A DNA stretch of 64,000 nt from Cristatella mucedo (taxonomy: Eukaryota; Bryozoa; Phylactolaemata; Cristatellidae): NCBI GenBank assembly GCA_009760855.2, contig WPIO01000047.1, positions 2,041,501 through 2,105,500 on the forward strand, in the 5' to 3' direction. Every line of letters starts with the position of its first letter. Position 1 is the stretch's first letter. The notes beneath the pieces were generated by a model. The model was not told the DNA's origin. It saw nothing but the letters and a program-made list of their open reading frames with translations, and searched no databases. Position numbers and translations under genes: made by a program. This document shows, in pieces, positions 58,828-64,000 of the stretch.

Positions 58828-59375
58828 AGAGAGCGCGGCTTCGCGATTAGCCTCTGTCATCCGCACGGATAGACTGGCACCTCACACTGGACTGTGACAG
58901 CGGTGGCTCGGACATGTGCAAGAGACGAGCTCAGGAGCTCTCGGCGCGGCAGCGGAGGAGGATGACGCGCGTCTATAGTATTTGTGAGCTGAGGCGAGAT
59001 GACTCGGCATAACGAGCTCGAATGAGCGTCTTAGGTCTCATACGAATGCATCTGAAACTCGAGTTGGCTCATAAGGCTTACTACGAGAATACGGATGGCC
59101 AATGACAACTCCGAGATTGAATCGTTTTTAGCACCGTTTTACAGGCTCGCTTTCACGCTGTGGCAATAAAGTTTTATTTGTGAGCTTCTGAGCTAAAGAG
59201 TCTCTAGAACAGTGTGCCAAACCGAGAACCCTCCTCGGGTGGCTCTTTACGATACGCTTTCGTTTCATCCGTGGCCAACGAGCAAAAGGGACTGCAGTCA
59301 AATCCGCTAATAAGAACACGCTCGGGCCGGCAAAAACCGTGTTTTTATGCGGAGTATTCTCATGTGCAGAGTGAG
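58828..59375 (+). terminator. 3' UTR and polyadenylation region of C4
   Basis: AATAAA at 59165-59170 in the same context as copy 3. The region is nearly identical to 35894-36426 plus the flank beyond the 36433-36517 insertion. Confidence 0.65.
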
Positions 59376-59875
59376 ACGAATGCTGGAGATCAAATCTGGG
59401 ACGCAGAACTGCTATTGCTATAGGCGGAGTATTCTTACATTCGATATTCTCATATGCGGAGTCAACTGTCCTAAGCAGGGATAGAACTGTCGGTTGAGTT
59501 GAGTTTGAGGCTTGAGACCGTAGTGTGCTTCCTGTGACGCTTTTCTACTCATTACTGCGGCATGCTACTCGTCCTCTTGTCATCCTTTCTCGGCGACGAA
59601 ACTGCAACGCCTTTGCAAAACAACGTCAACGCTCGCGTCACGCCCGATCGTAGGATAGATGGATGGCCGAGAAGGAAGCTCGAAAGCGCTCGTACGCGGC
59701 CGTCATCCCACCGCACGCGGCGGCCATGCCTTTGCCAACACCTTCCGGCGACGGCGACGGCGCTCGATGCGCCGGTGGGTATAAAAGCTCCTGGAGCCGC
59801 CGTGGGGTCCAGATCTGAGGTGCAGCTCGTTTTGCGGGAGCTGCGAGCTGAATTACCGCTCGTTTGGTATTCCTA
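59376..59875 (+). promoter_or_regulatory. Region upstream of LINE-A A2 with TATAAAAG
   Basis: No gene is recognised. TATAAAAG at 59780-59787 in GC-rich DNA, about 100 bp before the endonuclease reading starts, could be a core promoter of the element or of a lost gene. The motif GCGGAGTATTCT recurs near 59350 and 59425. Confidence 0.3.
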
Positions 59876-62045
59876 GCATTGTCTCGAACAGCTTAACGCG
59901 TTCTCACTCAAGCGCTACCGTAACTCTCCTTTAGTGGTCATCAGGCCTATTAGAACTCAGGCGGTCCAACTTAACGCTTATCTTTTGAATCGTCACTTAA
60001 AGCGCAATGAACCGCTGTTAATGAAACACCTTATTTCAGAAAAAGGTCTCGACCTGCTTGCCTTGACTTCGCTAATATCGGTTAACTGCCCGACAATTAG
60101 ACGCAAGTCCGACTGGTTTCTGCTTCTTTCGCACCCCTAGATCAATCGAAACTGAAGGTTGATTCGCTGTTATCACACACTTGAACTTCGACCTCAAGCC
60201 GTTTGCAGTACCCTCGAAGTAGTCTTTCCAATCTGTTGTCTTTATTTCACCCGAAATCAAGCTAGCGATGGTGGCAGCAGTCTATCACCCATGAGGTACC
60301 AAGTCCTCCTTTATTCCTGATTCATCTTATATCATTTTGAATCGGTGTACAAGAAATCAATCTTTACTCATTATGGGGGATTTTAAAATTCATTACGGTA
60401 ACTTATCTGACGTCTTCAGCGCTGAATTTCGTGCACTGACTGACTCATTGTCTCTATGGTTCGTGCGCATGGCCCTTTTCACACCAAAGGTCACAAAATC
60501 GATCGAATTATCTCACACAACTGGACTTTATCATCACCCATTATTACCAAATCTTCCTTATCTGACGACGTGCAGATCTTATTCAGTCTACAATGTGTGC
60601 CCTTCTCTTCATCTAAAATCACTCGTGAATCGCGAAATCGCAAGACCCTTAACATCGATCCTGCTCGTACGAGAATATCTGCTTTGTCTCTGCTTCTCAA
60701 TCTCACTTCCGACCAGTCATCATTGGTAGATTGCTGCAACATGACACTAGTTGACATGCTAGACGAGTTTGCATGTCTGACAAAGCGCACTGTGCGCCCT
60801 CGCCCAGATGGCCTATGGTCTAACCACAGACATGAAACTAGCTAGGTCTACTAAGCAAAAGCTTAGAAAGCATACAACAAATCAGAACTGACTGTCCAAC
60901 AACAGGCATACTAGGACTACTGTAGATCGTAACAATCGATCCTAGGAAAGGCCAAGGCCAGCTTCTATAAAAACATAGTTGAATCGCAGATGCACAATCC
61001 ACAAATGCTGATGTTGACGATCGACCATCTTCTTAACCGCTCCCGGGTTAGCTCCTTACCTAGTAATCCCTGCGATGATCTACCTGATCGTTACTCTAGC
61101 TTGTTTGTCAACAAGATAGAAAAGATCAGAAATGCAATCTCTAAGATAGCAGCATCCTCCCTGGAATCATGTCCCTCAATTCTATGTAGCACCTGAATGG
61201 CTACATTCAAAAAGATCACTAGTGACCTCGTCCTGAAGTTCATATCCCAATCAAAGAAGGCAACTAGTCCTCTGGACCCGATTCTAACTGTCCTGCTTCT
61301 GCGATGCATTGATCTGTTGCTGCTACGCATAACTAACATCATAAATATATATCACTAGCCTCAGGCACATCCTTTCAAAAAGGCTCTAGTCAGGCCACTA
61401 CTCAAGAAAGCAACACCAGACCAAAAGAACTTGAGCAACTTCCGTCCAGTGTTCATTCTATCTTTTTTATCAAGCACACTTTACCGAGTCGTGGCAGACC
61501 AGCTCAAATCATATATTGAAACTTTAAACCTTGCGAGGAAGTTCCAGTCAGGTTTTAGAGCTAATCACTCCACAGAGTCACCATTGCTTCGAGTTATAAC
61601 GACTTTCTTAGGACTGCAGACTTTAAAAAATCCTAGCTGTTTAAACAGCCTCTTTTTGTATAGCGACAGAAGAGCCTTTAAGTGATATCACCACCGCTTG
61701 CAGTGGCAATAAAGAATCGCCCACCGCAGGAATCGAACTCACGACATCGGGACCGAGGTCGTGAAAGCAACCACCATACCTACTGTGCCATCGCGGCTAA
61801 TATCCCTGCTTGTTGCGTTCGATCTTTCGGCAGCTTTTGACACTATCGATCACCAAGTTCCTCTTTAGCGTCTCTAACATCGCCAGGGCATTGCTGGCAC
61901 TGCATTGCAATGGTCCAGCTTCTGTCTCAGTGGGAAATTCCCGGCTATTGATGTGAATGGCCATAGATCATTCGAGAAATCTCTGAAATATAGGGTACCT
62001 CAGGGCTCTGTGCTAGGTTCCGTTCTTTTCATGGTTTATACTCTC
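59876..62045 (+). mobile_element. LINE-A copy A2: endonuclease, linker and RT fragments
   Basis: The most 5'-complete LINE-A. Endonuclease from about 59876 (HLISEKGLDLLALTSLI; later AAVYHP-stop-GTKSSF, then LIMGDFKIHYGN), linker at 60.6-61.2 kb (ESRNRKTLNIDPARTRIS; RRYDGLW-like site; NHLFN-type region near 61025), RT at 61.4-62.04 kb (NFRPVFILSFLSSTLYRVVA, FRANHSTESPLL, then FDLSAAFDTIDH after the SINE). It stops just after the VLGSVLFMVYTL motif, so YADD and the 3' end are missing. Confidence 0.85.
61645..61799 (-). mobile_element. SINE-1 copy e, antisense in RT of A2
   Basis: The reverse complement gives GCCGCGATGGCACAGTAGG at the 5' end, B box GAGTTCGATTCC, body and CAAAAAGAGGC end. RT sequence stops before it (TTCTTAGGACTGCAGAC) and resumes after it (CCTGCTTGTTGCGTTCGATC). 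Confidence 0.88.
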
Positions 62046-62599
62046 CCTCTTGAATGCGCTGAGCGGTTCGAGGCAATGCTAGGACTACCAAACGAGCGGA
62101 ACTCAGCTTGCATCTCCCGCCAAACAAGCGGCGTCTCAGCCCCGGGGGGGGGGCCCCCACGGCTGCTCTGGGGCGCTTTACTTTTGTTAAAGCATTATTC
62201 ACCAATCTTAGCAAGAGCAATAATATCCAGGAATGCGTTTGAACTACGATAATGAAGCGATAATAGGTACGCACGATCACAACTAGTTGGTACTATTTCA
62301 ATAGTGAATAGGCCACACTTGATTGAAATGACATGAGGAGATTGCTAGCACCCAGCAGACGCATATTGCAAAATGTATAGGCGATTTATCAAGACAGAAG
62401 CAAACGTTACTAAAAGAAAGCATCCGTCCCGATGTACGAGACCTACAGAGCACACTTCGGCATAGCAGCCATTTCACATGCAAAGAGAATGGTAAAGAGA
62501 ACACTTAAAGGTGAGGTGAACTAGTGCTTCTCGCTGATGGCATTTCTCGAACAATATTAGGTAAAGCGCGACATATCTTTTTTAATTAATCAATTTTTT
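62046..62599. other. Unassigned stretch with a G10/C5 run
   Basis: No gene is recognised. A run of ten G followed by five C (62144-62158) is notable and may be unstable or a sequencing artefact. Confidence 0.45.
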
Positions 62600-63450
62600 A
62601 TACGTCAAACGTAATGTGATGTAATATATTTCTGCCTGTAACTCCTCGAAGCCATAAAGAATATGTGGGTGTTAGGCACGAGAGTTTTGAATAGCGCTCA
62701 CACCGTCTATGCGGCTTTCGAAGGTCTACACAGTAGCAATGTGAGAAAAGAGGGTCATGAAGTTTGCTACTTCAAGAATTAGGCGAGAATCTACTGACCA
62801 ATGAAGATATTGCTACTTTGGCACTGTGGACCCCTCAAAACACCGAACTAGCAAAATGATGGGCTTACGATCATGTAACCAAACATTTCTTCATTCAGCG
62901 CCCCAGTACCACACTGCCCTGAGCCCCCCCCCCCCGTGCCCCATCCTCGTCCACACTCAGTCCTAGCCCTCAGCCTTCTTCCCGAGAGAGCAGCAAGTCA
63001 GATAGCCACGAAGGTACTGCAGATCAAGTTTCTAATTTCACAGATAAAGCTGAGGAGACAAAACCATTCTTCGATAAGAAATTATCAAACTTTATCAAAG
63101 ACTTTACAAAGATCTTACTCGAGAATTGGTCTTACTAAGTCATATGCCGAGCTTCTGACTTCTAGACTCAGGGTGTGGAACTTGTTAAATGAAGGACCAA
63201 AAGGGACAGGTGAGAGAAAGCTTCAGCATCTTTATTTAGACTTTCTCAGTCGGCAAGATTGGCTGTGCTTCTGCAAAAATATGGTCGGTCTATTCAATGC
63301 TATGGGAATAGCATTTAACCCAAATAAATGATTCCTATTCATAGTTCATATAGAAGCCTCAAAGCCGTGCAGCTTCATAACGGAAACACGTTCCATCTCT
63401 CCTTATGGCTCACTCGGTGCCTACAAAGACTATTTAAGTAGTACCAATAA
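62600..63450 (+). pseudogene. Repeat E copy 2 running into a frameshifted multicopy-type protein gene
   Basis: 62600-63044 matches E1 and shares its TGA (62857-62859). The coding resemblance then continues: FFDKKLSNFIKDFT, a frame change to SRIGLTKSYAELLTSRLRVW, FLSRQDWLCFCKNMVGLFNA, GIAFNPNK, a stop, then SLKAVQLHNGNTFHLS in another frame and MAHSVPTKT in a third. From memory this order (AELLGSRL, CYCN..GLF, WRLFIDSS..SLKAVLLHNGN, AHSV..KETY) is typical of an uncharacterised protein family that is highly multicopy in invertebrate genomes and probably carried by transposons. At least three frame changes make it a pseudogene. Confidence 0.6.
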
Positions 63451-63512
63451 ATAAATAAATAAATATATATATATGTATATATATATGTATGTATATATAT
63501 ATATATATATAC
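63451..63512. repeat. AT-rich microsatellite
   Basis: (AATA)n then interrupted (TA)n with TATG variants. Confidence 0.9.
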
Positions 63513-64000
63513 ACCCTTATCACAAAAGCAAAGTTTGTAAGTATAATAACAATCGTTAACACTTATGAAGCATAAGCAATGAGGAAATAACACTTAGTAC
63601 CCAGGTGCAAAAACTCTTGTTATGTAGAGTCCTGTTATTCTAAACTGAACTCTCGGTTTGAAGACGTTTGATCAAAGAAGTCAACTAATTTTCTTGCACT
63701 AAAAAAGTCAAAACTTAACTCCTACTCCTAGGACAGCCTTAAAATATGGCTGGACAAAAAGGTTTTGCTACTCTGATAGATAGTGATGTAGGCTGCCGTA
63801 TACTTGAGGTGTCTCCTTTTTACCACTGCCGCCATCTTCGCATAGCGAGCCAGAGCAGCTTCAAGTGAAAATACGATAGCCAAATGACTTCATCTTACGC
63901 AACACAGAGAAGGTGAGAGGCATGGGGAATAACTTTCGAGGATGGAATGTCAAAAACCACGAATTCAATTTAAAGTCATAATAATGTCGTTTTATAGCAC
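63513..64000. other. Unassigned right edge
   Basis: No gene or repeat is recognised in the final 490 bases. Confidence 0.45.

Overview
The window looks like repeat-rich DNA from an invertebrate animal. It holds L2/CR1-like non-LTR retrotransposons with (ATT)n tails, a tRNA-derived SINE, LTR-element remnants, long AT/GT/CT microsatellites and AATAAA polyadenylation signals. There are no bacterial-type operons. No rRNA, functional tRNA or clearly recognisable host gene was found. The species cannot be named from the sequence. Family names used here (LINE-A, LINE-B, SINE-1, LTR-D, gene family C, repeats E and F) are provisional. Boundaries were read by eye.

Layout. 1-2280: in-frame minisatellite built from 123-bp and 174-bp units, open at the left edge. 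2280-9650: mostly unassigned, with a LINE-B tail (3.47-3.55 kb), a small hairpin (4.35 kb) and an (AT)37-(TC)56 tract (7.35-7.54 kb). 9.65-11.34 kb: three tandem minus-strand LINE-A 3' ends. 13.1-15.5 kb: the longest plus-strand LINE-A, with an interrupted RT. 15.5-22.5 kb: LTR-D, LINE-A, a spacer X, then gene-family C copy 1. 22.5-24.0 kb: an AT-rich inverted repeat and unassigned DNA. 24.0-33.0 kb: nested LINE-A copies in both orientations, SINE-1 and LTR-D copy 2. 33.5-36.6 kb: C copy 3, the intact one. 37.0-47.5 kb: two further LINE-A(-)/SINE-1/LTR-D(+) composites. 47.5-51.0 kb: X, a (GTCC)n expansion and C copy 2, paralogous to 15.5-22.5 kb. 51.3-52.45 kb: SINE-1 and LINE-B. 53.4-55.1 kb: repeats E1 and F. 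56.6-59.4 kb: C copy 4. 59.8-62.05 kb: LINE-A with endonuclease and RT fragments and an antisense SINE-1. 62.6-63.45 kb: repeat E2 running into a frameshifted pseudogene.

The main point of interest is family C: four copies of a gene-like unit coding for an Ala/Arg-rich protein with a conserved module of about 92 residues that I do not recognise. Copy 3 has an open frame of 613 codons, and a polyadenylation signal follows it. Copies 3 and 4 are a mosaic of diverged and nearly identical stretches. The paralogous segments also act as natural before/after comparisons. They reveal three recent short LINE-A insertions (two with target-site duplications), one SINE insertion and one microsatellite expansion.

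Almost all protein-coding sequence here is mobile-element coding sequence in decay. No functional network of host genes can be inferred.
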